Assembly: GCA_011316235.1 (NCBI GenBank) | Contig: QQBE01000009.1 | Coordinates: 868,001-932,000, forward strand | Direction of reading: 5' to 3' | Length of the DNA: 64,000 bases | DNA from: Mycothermus thermophilus | Taxonomy: Eukaryota > Ascomycota > Sordariomycetes > Sordariales > Chaetomiaceae | Part shown: positions 21,535 to 32,370 of the stretch, piece after piece | How the letters are laid out: the number at the start of each line of letters is the position of its first letter | Numbering within the stretch: the stretch's first letter is position 1 | Notes under the pieces: model-generated | Seen by the model: the letters and a program-made list of their open reading frames with translations, nothing else | What the model was told of the DNA's origin: nothing | Databases searched by the model: none | Made by a program: the position numbers and the translations under genes

Positions 21535-21910
21535 GGGACGGTTGAGGGGTCGTTGATGGAGGACCACTCATGATGGAGTTTGCTGTGAGGAACTCAGCTT
21601 GGGTAAGAAGGCCGGGGTTTGTTCGAGTGTTGGTGATGAGGACTGCTGGCACACCAACACTCATCCTGTACGGAGTACTGGTCTCCCATGAGAATATCCC
21701 GGTTGTTGTTCTTGTGTGGTGCCTTGGGATGTGTGATTTTGAGCGACACGGAGGGAGCTTGTCTCGGGGCCGGTTCTCCGGCCGGGCAGGCCGCGCCGAG
21801 ATCGCATCCGCTGTCAAATCCCGGCGATCTCGGCTCCACTTCAGCTGGACGCGTTGTCCGGGTGGAGCTGAGCACCTTAAACCTTCTCCGTACCCCGAAC
21901 CTACACACAT

Positions 21911-21922
21911 GTATGTACATAC
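21911..21922. repeat. Dispersed palindrome GTATGTACATAC, copy 2
   Basis: Exact copy of the 12-bp palindrome, extended on the right by ATACC. Confidence 0.7.
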
Positions 21923-22417
21923 ATACCTAAAAGGCACATCTGAACTGCTTTGCAGTGAGTAGCGTTCACTTGCACTCCGGATGGAGTTATCGGACAGGTA
22001 AACAGCCCGTTGGATGAGGCTTGACCACGGGATCTTTCCGCCTTGGAAGCTGTCAAGGATCGGAATTTGATGCCTGGGACTCCAGGAAATGTCACCATGT
22101 CAGCAAAAAAAAGATCGACCCGCCCTACTTAACTTGAACCGCGTTAGCGTTGCAATCGGCCAGGGGCAAGCCGCAGGGCGGGATGAGACGAGCGCGGACG
22201 GCCGACTCTCTCGACATCACCCGCCACAACGACATTGGCTGATCTGGTGATATTGCTGACACGCAAACATCCAAGGGGGGAACGCTTGAATGGGAAGTTC
22301 AATTGGACTGCTGGCAGGGAAGTTATGATGATACCGCCGCGAGTCAATGAGCACCATGTGGAAACGGAAACCCAGGAGCCAGTGTTGGAGACTTCTCGAT
22401 CCACGGTTCAAGCTAGT

Positions 22418-22429
22418 GTATGTACATAC
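22418..22429. repeat. Dispersed palindrome GTATGTACATAC, copy 3
   Basis: Exact copy, about 320 bp before the fasciclin start codon. Confidence 0.7.
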
Positions 22430-22747
22430 ATAAGTAAGGAGCTGACAACCCCGACTCCGCTAGCGGCCCTGCGTTGGTAGACCTCGATCTGCCGTGCGTT
22501 CGTTTCTGGTAGTAACTTGTTTTAAATAAAGGATAATTCCCGTCCCGCCGTACTCTGTACGACATGATCACGGCGCGTTTGTTCTTCACTCCATCCATGG
22601 TTAATCTTCATTCCCTCGACAGGTTGCCTCATGACCGAGTGTAGTGTCAACAACACTTCATCACCTCCTTCAATCCTTCACTCCATCTATCCATTTGTCG
22701 ATGCTGGTCCCCGACTTCTCATTTTCCTATACTCGGGCACTTAGACA

Positions 22748-24035
22748 ATGCTCCGGACCCTTGCCGCGGCTCTGGCCGTCTTTTCGGCCGTCACCTTTTA
22801 CCCGACAGGCGTCATTGGTTCCAGTCTCGAAAATGTGCTTTCCAACCAAGCCAATATGACGACATTTCGTGAGCTGACCAAGGTAGGTCAGGAGCTAGGA
22901 AACGGCATGGTTAAGGTTGAACTCATAGAGCTGACAAGGGTAGAAATACCCCGATATCTTTGGGAGACTTCCCAAGGACAGCACCGTGCTCGCTCCCAAC
23001 GACTACGCCTTCCAGAAATTAGGACCCGACTGGGACACGTGGGATGACGAGCACATCAAAACAACCCTACAGTATCACCTCCTCAAGGGGCAGTCCAAGA
23101 TGCTCTCCATCTCGAGAGGGGACTCAGACTGGACGTCAACACATCTCACAGACGCAAAATACACCAACGTAACCAACGGCCAGCGCATCCTCTTCACCAA
23201 AATGCCCGGCGGCGAAGTCGCCTGTACCTCGGGCTTCGCGACTCGCGGCACAGTCATCGTCGAGGACCTCGCCTTCGACGACGGCCTGGTGCAGGTCGTC
23301 GACTCGGTCATGCGCGTGCCCGAGGACATCGACTCGACCGCGCGCAACGCCTACGCCGACCTGACCTCCTTCGTCGGCGCGCTGTACGCGACGGGCCTGA
23401 TGCGCGAGCTGGCCGAGCTCAAGGACGTCACCGTCTTTGCGCCGCGCAACGCCGCTTTTCAGCAGCTTGCCGGCACCCTGGAGGGGATGGACACCGAGCT
23501 TCTGAAGCGCGTGCTCCGGTATCATATCATTCCCGGGCATGTCGTCCACGCGTGGGAACTCGAGAATGACACGGAGCTGGCCAGCGCGTCCGATGATGAC
23601 GAAGGGGGAAGCAAGATCACAGTCACCCGCCACGCAAACTCCGTGTTTGCCAACTCGGCGGGGATCGTCCAGCCCGATATCCTCATCGCCAACGGCGTCG
23701 TCCACCTGCTCGACAACGTCCTCAACCCGGACATGCCCGGCGCCCGCCCCGACACGTCGCTGACGACCATCCAACCCCCTGTGTTTTCCGCCACGGGAGC
23801 CACGGCTACGGGGACGGCGGTGCCCACGCCGTTTGCGACGTACCTGCCGTGCACAGAGGGTTGTGCGGTAGCGGCAGTCCCGACGTCGGCGCCGGAAGGG
23901 GGAGAAGGGTCAAGGCCGGCCGGGAATGGCGGCGTGGCTGGGGCAAGGCCTGGGATTGTTGGGACGGGAGTGGCTGTGGGCATGGCGGTTGTGGTGGGCG
24001 TTGAGTTGGGTATGAGTTGGAGTGGGAGTTGGTGA
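22748..24035 (+). CDS. Secreted fasciclin (FAS1) domain protein, probably GPI-anchored
   Basis: Two exons (22748-22882, 22944-24035; GTAGGT..GTAG) give 408 residues. A signal peptide (MLRTLAAALAVFSAVTFYPT, cleavage near GVIGSS) precedes two FAS1 domains. The first has FRELTK|KYPDIFGRL, STVLAPNDYAFQKL and TTLQYHLLKG; the second has LTSFVGALYATGLMRELAEL, DVTVFAPRNAAFQQLAGTLE, RVLRYHIIPGHVVHAWE and ANGVVHLLDNVLNPDMP. The C-terminus has a short Gly/Pro/Ser linker and a hydrophobic tail (GIVGTGVAVGMAVVVGVELG) suggesting a GPI signal. It is likely an extracellular or cell-wall adhesion protein. Family assignment is firm; anchoring is inferred. Confidence 0.88.
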
Positions 24036-24935
24036 GGGGATTGGGTAAGTCACATGGTATATATAAATAGCATGGGATGCTGCTGGAGGATGGTCTTATA
24101 CATACATGTGTTGATACCCCTTTTGTCTAGGTATCCGTTTTGTTCTGCATAGGCGTTCGTAGCCACTGTCCTATCAAGGAACGATCAGCTTCAATGGACC
24201 TTCAACCCTTTGTCCTCTCAACCACATTGAGCCACCGGGTGCCAGTCTCTACACCACCAGCGTTCATCATCGCTAGTTGAGGTGTTGTCATAATAGATGC
24301 CTTAACAGTGATTTAGTGTTGATGTCGCTGCAAAGGTGTCTGTAAATCAGGGGCAGAGAAGCATTCCCACCTTCAACAACTTCCTTCCTTCAGCCCCTGA
24401 ATGATCAAGTCATCCAGCTCCCTCTCATCCCATCTTCCAACACCAACACACAAGCCATGCACCAATGACGGATCCGCAACTCTCGCGGCTGGAGCGGCTG
24501 GTGAGGCGGCTGGTGATGCCTCGACGCCGGCCTATCACGCGAAGGCCGTGGTGTTTTGGCGGAGCTTCTCAAGGATTTTCTTCCCCCTCCCGCTTGATCT
24601 CGAACTTTCTTTTTCCTCCTCTTTTTCCTCTTTCCTTCTTCCCACCGACCGACTTTCGACCCTCAACAACTCCCCGCTCACGCACCATCACGAACTGTAA
24701 GTGTGAGCCGAACCCTCGTTGTCCTGTCCAGACGCCGCACAGCTCGGATGTGTCTATCTCCGACGTTGAAAGCGACTCATCACGTTTTTGTGTCCATCTT
24801 CAAAGAAGGCGACAGCACGCCCTTTTACCTTGGACCAACGGTAGTATGGTAGCTGACCGACACGTCTTTCCAGATCACAAAAAGCACAACAATCTCGCCT
24901 CCTCCGCTGCCGTCGACGCTCTCGCCGCCGCCGCA
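24036..24935. other. Intergenic after fasciclin gene
   Basis: No supported gene. An open frame from 24465 merges into the next gene's first exon but has no domain content. Confidence 0.45.
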
Positions 24936-25187
24936 ATGTCGTCAGCTTTGCGCGCCGCTTCTCGCGCCCGTCGTGGCGCTTCCGCCCTCCCCCGCCGCCG
25001 CCGTGGCGATCGCCGCCCGGCCAAGTTTCTTTTTTCTTTTTTTAATTTGTTCACGGTTTTCGCAGCGGCTTCGGCGCTGCTTTTTTTCGTCGTTGGCGGC
25101 CTGCCCGCCGTGACCGCCGCTCCCGTCGCCGCCCCCTCCGGCCCCGCCCTTGTGCCCGTTGTTCGTACGGGCAGGCCGTCCGGCCTT

Positions 25188-25219
<32 letters not shown>

Positions 25220-27997
25220 GTGCTCCTCTGCCGCGCTGTCCCTGGCCGATTGTTGGTCTGGTTGGTAAGTGTTTGGTTTCTTATGTCGGCAACGGGAAGT
25301 GCGTCCAATATCCCTTCCTCTTAAGGGCCCTGTTGGGCTTGTTCCGCTTCTTGGAAGGCGGCGGCTCTTGGTTCGCCTGCTGAGGTTGGAGCGGTTTGTT
25401 TCGTTGACCTCCTGGCGGAGTTTGCGGTGTTCGTGGGGTAGTTCGTCCCATGGCATGCCTAGTCGATGTCTTGCTTGATCTCGGCAAGTTCGCTGTCACG
25501 CAACGGACATTACGTCGTCGTTCATGTTGGAGTTCTGCCAGTTGGCTTGAGTCTTTCCGGTTCTTTCTTTGGCGTGCTCCTCGGCAAGCTCCTCCCAGCC
25601 TGCACTTCGGCGAGTTCACCCTCGCCTCGCGAAGTGCATGGAGTTCGTGTTGAAACGCCCTTCGGCGACGAGCTTGAGTCACTGTCGGGCCCGCGGCCAT
25701 ACAGCTCGAACACCGACTGGCAGAGCTTACCTACCTCTGTTCGCGAACTCCCTTCCGGAGCATCTCACCCTTCACAGCAACCACAACCACTGCATACGAC
25801 CTCACAGCTAACATCACATCACAACAGCTGCGACGACAACAAGGACCTCAACGACATCGCTGTCGCCGCGTCCGTGGCCTCCTCGGCGACCGGCGCTGCA
25901 ACCGGCGCTGCAACCGCCGCGATTGCCCTCGCCAGTCCTGCCGGTCCAGCCGTCCCGTGCACGCCCGTTGTCTTTTCTACGCCTGGTATCCTTACTAGGG
26001 CAGCCCCCTCGACGACCTCCACGACCGCCGCCAAAACCGGTTCCGCGACCGGTTCCGCTACCGCCCTCGCCAGTCGAGCTGTCCCGTACATGCCCGTCGT
26101 CTCTTCTGTGCCCGGGGCCCTCCTTAGGACGATCGTCCCATTCACAACAATTGTCTCTTCTACAACAGTCGTCCCATCAGGGGCTACCTCCGCCGCGACG
26201 GCATCGGCGACAGCATCAGTGACCACTTCCAGGGCCGTGCTTGCTGTCCCAGCCATCCTATGTGCGCCCGTCGTCTCCTCTGTGCCTGGGGCCCTCTATA
26301 GGACAATCGTCTCTTCTACAACGGTCGTCCCATCTACAACGACCTCTGCGACAATTACCGTCGCCGCAACCGCCGCCTGCACCGCCATCACTACCAGCGC
26401 TACTATAGGGGCCCCCCGTAAACACTATGACACGGGGGTGCCCGGCACGTCTTACAACCCGTCCGCCTCAGCAACTGCTACGACGACGTATGACCCCTCC
26501 ACGCCGGTGTCTGCGACGGCTGCTACAACCGCCCAGTTTACTAGCCCAGCTGTCCCGTACACTCCTATTGTCTGTTCTGCGCCTGGTGTCCTCTCAGGGG
26601 CGACCTCCTCCTTCACAACCTCCGCGACGGCATCGGCGACCATTTCAGCAACCACTTCTGGGGCTGTGCTTGCTGCCCTAGCTATCCCGTATACGCCTGT
26701 GGTCTATTTCGAGCCTGGTGTCCTCTCTGGGACAACCCTCTCCACAACCTCTGCGACCGGCTCCGTGACCCGCTCTACAACCGCCGCCGCCGGTCCAGCT
26801 GGTCCAGCTGTCCTGTGTATGCCCGTTGTCTTTTCTGTGCATGACGCCCTCTCGGGGACAATCGTCTCATCTACAACGATCGTCTCATCTACAACAATCA
26901 TCTCATCTACAACAGTCATCTCATCTACAACAGTCATCCCGTCCGCGACGATCTCCGCGACGGTCGCCTACGCCGCCGCCGCTATCAACACCACTACCAG
27001 CACCGCCACAGGGGCGCTCCCTAAACGCCATGACTCGGGGGCGCCCGCCACAACGACGCACGGCCCTTCCACGCCGGTCTCAGCGCCGGCCGCCGCGACC
27101 AGTACCAGTAGCGAAAGCCCCTTCGCCGAGCTTTAGAAGAGCACAGCGTCGGCGATTTTCGTTGGCTTCTTCTTCGGGTGTATATTTGCCGTTGCAGCAG
27201 CCTGTGTGTTCGGCAGCCTCTTTGTCCTTGTCAAGGAAACTATCTGGCAGTTCCGCCACCGCCACGACGGCCACCACGTCGTTCACAACGTCGGTCACCA
27301 CGCCGGCAACAACGGCGACGATGACCAGGACAGCTGGGGCGTCGCTGAGGTCTGGATCCCCCAGCAGGAACAGGAGGACCTCGACGACGGTGTTGGTTCT
27401 TGGTATGAATACGACGACGAAGATGGGATCGAGTTGGCGGACTTGTCCCATCTTCGCCGCTCCACCACTGCCACCGCCGCTACACAGCAGCAGCAGGACC
27501 AGCCGCAGGAGCAAGAGCACCAACAACCATCTCCTCCCGCCGCTTCTGAGTCCACTACCAATGAAGAGGCATCAGCTTCGGGTCCGGATACTCAATCCCA
27601 GCAGATCCAGCAGCAGAAGCAAGAGCAACCGTCCGCCGCCAGCACCAACAGCAACAGCAGCATATCTCCTCCTGCCGCATCTGAGTTCACGACCAATGAA
27701 GAGGCATCTGCTTCGGCTTCGGGTACTCAAGCTCAGCAGCAGGAGCAGCAAGAGGACCCGGCCAACAAGGACACGGACAAAGGTAAAATGCCCATCCGGC
27801 CGGCTGGTTTGCAGGAGGTTGTGGCGGTCGAGCAGGACCAGCACAACACCCAAGACGAGGAGGGACCTGGACAGGAGGACACGCGCGGCGACAGTCGCCC
27901 CTACAGCGCGCTGACGGTCTGGCCGGGGGTTGAGTTCGACGACAGCGACTACGATGACGACGATCAGACTGGTCCGTCAACTACGACAAGGTCTTAA
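24936..27997 (+). CDS. Putative single-pass membrane protein with Ala/Ser/Thr-rich repeat ectodomain (structure uncertain, in-frame TAG)
   Basis: Not a family I recognise. A first exon from 24936 has an Arg-rich start and signal-like core (FNLFTVFAAASALLFFVVGG) and an Ala tract, ending at donor GTAAGTG (25265). A possible acceptor is CATACAG at 25704, phase compatible; this join is my inference. A long frame then encodes an Ala/Ser/Thr-rich ectodomain. It has six copies of a PVVxSxPGxL motif and four copies of an 18-bp unit (ISSTTV) near 26866-26940. At 27134-27136 the frame meets TAG; directly after it come ASAIFVGFFFGCIFAVAAAC (membrane span), basic residues and an acidic Gln-rich tail to 27997. 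A 45-nt in-frame intron (GTACCA..CACAG, 27103-27147 by eye) would remove the TAG; otherwise the gene is broken. Confidence 0.45.
26866..26940 (+). repeat. 18-bp tandem repeat in the membrane protein ectodomain
   Basis: About four units of ATCTCATCTACAACAGTC with small changes, coding for SSTTVI-type hexapeptides. Confidence 0.7.
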
Positions 27998-28591
27998 GAT
28001 GACTTCGGTGTTTGGAAGAGGTGTGGTTGAGATGGGGATGGGGTGGTGGATATCCACGGATGGTACTAAGGGGACGGGAAATATACCTGGTTTCTGAGAT
28101 GCGGGATGGTTCGGGGATATGGACAGGGGGATCCGTTCGTCGATGGGAGGAGAGCCGTTTTCTCGATCGGGGATGGTCAAATATCTGGTACATGGGACTT
28201 GAGTTGCGGGGGATGATGGGATTTGAGTTGGAGGAGATGATGGATCATTATGAAGATCGTTCAGAAATCAAAGTCATCGAGGGGACGGGTTGATTGAGAA
28301 ATGCCCAAATTTGCCTTCTCCCATGAGTGTGAAATTGAACGTGGACCGGAACCTCCCAACATGATATCACCAACCAGCGTTGTCACTGACGTTTACCCGA
28401 GGTACCTCATTTTTTTTTTTCCAAGACATAAATGTCAAGAACTCCAACCCGCTGCTAGGAGCGGGAGTCGGCAGCATCGAGTCCTCACATGCAAATCAGA
28501 CCTCCGGCCGCTGGCGGGTATCCATGAGAGCAAGGACAACACCCGTCTCTAATCTGGTTTACATAATACAGAAGACACCAGGTACGCCTTC
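27998..28591. other. Intergenic: convergent 3' ends of membrane protein and DPH2
   Basis: No gene recognised; a short T run lies at about 28410-28419. Confidence 0.5.
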
Positions 28592-30232
28592 CTACCTCCT
28601 CTCCCCGTCCTCTCTCACCGTATATCCCCTCGCCACACCGCTCCGGCCCTCTTCAATCACGGTGCTTGCCTCGCCGACATAATCACTGCCCAAACCCTGC
28701 CACGTCCTTTGCGTGCGCAGGTATTCGGCACCCGGACTCACCACGCCATTGACCATGGCCAGCTCCCCCTTTCCTCTCAACGTCAGGGCACCACCCACCG
28801 GAGCCGCCTTCCCACCACCCTCTCCGTTCCCAGCTTCATTCACCGCCGCTGTTGCGGCTTTCTTCCTTCCCGTACGCATCGGCCTGCTGTTACTCACCAA
28901 CTTCCCAGTACGTAGATCAAACTCCGGCGGGGCCGACTCTTCCTCGCTATCATCATCCTCACCCCCCTCATTCCCCTCCTGCCCACTATCCTTCCCCTCC
29001 TCCTCCTCCTCCTCCTCCTCTCCTTTCAACAACCTCTCCCCGCCAACCACCTCCTCAATCCCGCCCCACCACTCCCCGCTCCAAACCCGCTTCTCATCCC
29101 CCATCAGCGCCACGCCCAGCTCAAACGGGGTCACCACGGGCCGGAAATACCCCGCATCATCCTCCACCAGCGCGCTCTCCCAGCAGCCGACCACCACCCA
29201 CCCGTCCACCTCGGCAAAGTTGGCCAGCTTGGCCGGGTTGAGCTTGCCCACCACGACCGTGTAGCTTTTTTTGCCGGCGGCGGCGATGCGCGCGCGCAGG
29301 GAGTCGACGCTGGCGCGGTAGTTGGCCACGGAGAGGGTATTCACTAAGATGCCGATGACGCCGGCGGATGCGAGGGTGAGGAGGCGGGCGTAGCGGCGGC
29401 CGAGGAGACGTGCTGTGGAGAATGACGAGGAGGGTTGTGAGGAGGAGGTGGGGTGGATGTGCAGGGACTGGACGCGGGAGGAGAGGGCGAGGAGGAGCGC
29501 GGTGGGAGGGGTGGAGATGTGAAAAATTGCGTGGGATTTGAGGTCGAGAGTTGAGGCGTCGACATCGGCGCCTTGCGGCGTGACAAGCTTGCGGTTGGGT
29601 ATCCTGCCCGTGGGGTCGTGGATGATGGCTGTTGAGACGAGGTTGGCGTAGCCGCGGGAGTGCAGCGCGGATGCGAGCGCCGGGACGTGGCTTTGGTAGG
29701 TGACGTCGGCCATGAGCACGACGCGGGACTCCTTGTCAGGGTACTCCCTCTCAAAGGCAGCCAGGGTCTCGTCGTGGTCGAGGGCGTGGTGCGTGAAGAC
29801 GTAGATGACGGGCAAGCGCTCGGTGGGCGAGAGGCATGCCCGACCATAATGCACAACGACGTCGGCGTTGACGTGCTCTGCGGCGATCTCATCCACGCAG
29901 CAGGCGCTGTAAGAGGTGTCGGCGAGGATGTAGATGCGCTCGGACGGGGTGGAGGAAGAATCCTCGGGCCGCGGCAGCGAGTCCAGCTCGGCCCGCAACA
30001 ATTCGACCACGCGAGGCCCGTCGCGAAGCATGTTGTCGGGGAACTGGAGGGCTATCCTCTTCCAACCTCCCTCGCGCACCTCCCGGGCCGTCCGGGGAAT
30101 CTCATACAGGTCCCTCAGCTCATCGTCGGTTCGTGGCGGAGACGAGCCGTCGCCCTCTGGGACTATTGTTTGCTCAAACACATGTTCGGCCGGTGTCGAC
30201 AGCACTGGCGGCGCTGAGAGTTCGACTGTCAT
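28592..30232 (-). CDS. DPH2: Diphthamide biosynthesis protein 2
   Basis: Partner of Dph1 in the first step of diphthamide synthesis on eEF2. Single exon, 546 residues. Recognised from TAREVREGGWKRIALQFPDN, IYILADTSYSACCVDEIAAE, NADVVVHYGRACLSPTERLP, PTGRIPNRKLVTP, TLSVANYRASVDSLRARIAA, KSYTVVVGKLNPAKLANFAE and ESALVEDDAGYFRPVVTPFE with LGVAL. These match the Dph1/Dph2 domain order, and the VVVGCWESALVE segment is of the Dph2 type. The C-terminal third has an acidic tract (nine Glu encoded by CTC/TCC triplets near 29001-29023) and a basic linker before RTWQGLGSDYVGEAST, which is conserved at Dph2 ends. No oddities beyond the acidic tract. Confidence 0.92.
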   Translation of the reverse strand: MTVELSAPPVLSTPAEHVFEQTIVPEGDGSSPPRTDDELRDLYEIPRTAREVREGGWKRIALQFPDNMLRDGPRVVELLRAELDSLPRPEDSSSTPSERIYILADTSYSACCVDEIAAEHVNADVVVHYGRACLSPTERLPVIYVFTHHALDHDETLAAFEREYPDKESRVVLMADVTYQSHVPALASALHSRGYANLVSTAIIHDPTGRIPNRKLVTPQGADVDASTLDLKSHAIFHISTPPTALLLALSSRVQSLHIHPTSSSQPSSSFSTARLLGRRYARLLTLASAGVIGILVNTLSVANYRASVDSLRARIAAAGKKSYTVVVGKLNPAKLANFAEVDGWVVVGCWESALVEDDAGYFRPVVTPFELGVALMGDEKRVWSGEWWGGIEEVVGGERLLKGEEEEEEEEGKDSGQEGNEGGEDDDSEEESAPPEFDLRTGKLVSNSRPMRTGRKKAATAAVNEAGNGEGGGKAAPVGGALTLRGKGELAMVNGVVSPGAEYLRTQRTWQGLGSDYVGEASTVIEEGRSGVARGYTVREDGERR

Positions 30233-30723
30233 TTTTGATTTTTAGATGAGGTGGGCTGAGAGGGATGAAGATGTCTTGTTGAAGTGAATGAGTGGATGAG
30301 TGAATGCACGTTCCACGACATGTTTTGGCGGGGGAGGGGTCGGACTGGGCCAGCGATAAGATAACAATGTGCCCCCACCTTCCAGATGGGGAAGTAAGTC
30401 AACATGGGACACCAACATCTCCTTGAGGTCAAGCATGTTCCCACTCGGAGCTACAGACAAACATCAGGTACTTAACTGGAACAGTTCAATGGAACTATGG
30501 AACAATGTCTATTTTTCTTTTCCAAAACTTCTCTGTCCACAATAACCTCATTATGTCATGTCTCATATCGGCCGCTACTGGCCTCTGTGTCTCGCTTCTG
30601 CACATGGCGTTGTTCCGCTGACCCAGAAAACGCCGCGAACACTGGCACAGTACACTAACCTGAAACCGTTCGGTGTGTTTTTATCTCCAAAACCTCTGTC
30701 ATGTATCGTATCATCATGACGCA
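30233..30723. other. Intergenic between DPH2 and MFS transporter
   Basis: Serves as the DPH2 promoter side and the MFS 3' flank. No gene recognised. Confidence 0.5.
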
Positions 30724-32370
30724 TCAAAACTTTATCCTCGGATCCCACCCCGCCCCAAGCACCCTCGCCACAATGTAGCAGATACACGCGACAACGTACG
30801 CGACTCCGTCAAAAATAATCAAGTTCCTCCACGCGCTCTCCCCGCTGAACGCATCCAGCAGTGCGCCGCCGATGGGCACGCTGCTAAGGGTGCCGAAGCT
30901 AGCGACCATCATGGCGGTGGAGTACAAGCGGCCGTAGCGGCGGTGGTCGCACAGCTGGCCGAGACACACGGGAACAAGACCCAGGTTGCTGCCGCTGGCG
31001 AAGCCGAACAGGACAGTAAACGCGATCAGCATCGGCTGCGAGTGGCCCGCGGGCAGCCACAGCCCGAGGACCGTCGCGAAGCACAAAAAGATGGTGACGA
31101 TGATGACGTTGAACCGGCCCAGCCGGTCCGCCAAGAACCCGGGCAGGGCGCGGCCCACGACTGAGCCGGCGTTGAGATACGAGAGCAGCAGGTAGCCCTC
31201 GGTCGCGACGTGTCCGTGGGCCGCGGCGTAGGAGACGATGTAGGTCAGGGGAACGAAAAGACCCCATTCCATGAAGAAGACGCCGGCCGCGGCGAAGGCG
31301 AAGCGCGCGTCTCGGAAAACGCTGAAGTCGGGCCAGACCGACTGCACTTTGGCGTATCCGTCGCGGTCGCGGGCGGGGCCGAGTCTGGTTTTGATGAAGA
31401 GATTCGCAGGCACCGACAGCCCCATCATAATGAAGGCTAGAATGCGGCAACTCCAACCAAAGCCGACGTTGGGGAGTAGCGAGCGGAGGACGACGGGGAA
31501 CACGACGCCACCCACACCGCCCGCGGTGGTGGCAATGCCTGTCGCGAGGCCGCGGCGCTGGTTGAAGAAGTGGGCGATGGCGCCGTAGGCGGGACAGTTG
31601 AGCAGGGCACCGCCAAACCCGCCCAAGACCGAATAGGACAAGATAATTTGATAGTACTCTACAACAGAAGGTCAGAAGCTGTGTAAGACCAACTGAGGTA
31701 AAAAAAAAAACCCCACGTGAAACATGAACTCACCATCACACCAGCTCAGCAACAGCAAACTCAGGACAATCAAGGTGCTACCGACCGCCACCAGCACCCT
31801 TGCGCCATAGCGATCAAACACGGGACCGACCTGGATGCCGACAAAAAAGACGATGAACAGATTCAGGCTGAAGATCCAACCGATCTCTGACGACGAGCGC
31901 TCCGATAGTTGGTTCTGGGAAAAGTACGACTCGAAGACGGCGGCCGAGTTTATCAAGCCAAACAGCGAGAGCATGGCGCAGAAGGAACCAAACACCACCA
32001 GCCAGGCGGTCAGGCCGCCTTCGGGAAATTCCGTGACGGTATCGGCGGCCGAGGGGCATCGCGCGAGCGGGCGGTCCAAAGATTCCGGCTCGAAGGGGCT
32101 GGATTTGCCGTTGGGAGCGACATGGCGAATGGACGGAGCGAGGGTGTCGGGGGATTCAGGCGGGCTGGGAGGAGTGGTTCCATGACATGGCCCATGCCGT
32201 TGTGGTGTCTGTACTGTTGGGCTCGAGGCGTCCTTCTCTTGGCTGGCGGGGTCGGGTTGAGAGATGGAGTCGGAGGAGGAGCGGATGGTGAGAGTGGCGT
32301 CGGAGGAATTGTCACTCGGGTCACCCGGGTGGGAGGATTCCACAAAGGGATCCTCGTTCCTCACAGCCAT
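30724..32370 (-). CDS. MFS transporter, monocarboxylate-permease-like (MCT/SLC16 type)
   Basis: Two exons (31734-32370, 30724-31658; GTGAGT..TTGTAG, phase joins SWCD|EYYQ) give 523 residues. A ~120-residue hydrophilic Ser/Pro-rich N-terminus precedes EFPEGGLTAWLVVFGSFCAM, the characteristic PDGGxGW-like entry of MCT-type carriers. About 12 membrane segments follow, including SVLGGFGGALLNCPAYGAIA, FFNQRRGLATGIATTAGGVG, YLNAGSVVGRALPGFLADRL and FASGSNLGLVPVCLGQLCDH. Substrate is unknown; monocarboxylate transport is a family guess, not shown here. It is divergent from the AA12-like gene across 2.1 kb. Confidence 0.88.

Larger units (their letters stand above)
21535..22747. other. Intergenic between carbonic anhydrase and fasciclin gene
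   Basis: No gene recognised. It carries two exact copies of the dispersed palindrome GTATGTACATAC (21911-21922, 22418-22429) and the word GTACGGAGTAC at 21668-21678. A one-mismatch variant (TACTCTGTAC) is at 22551-22560. Confidence 0.5.

Noticed and set aside
28709..29264. Ser/Pro-rich plus-strand open frames opposite DPH2
   Set aside because: Antisense of the DPH2 C-terminus; the minus frame carries all conserved motifs.
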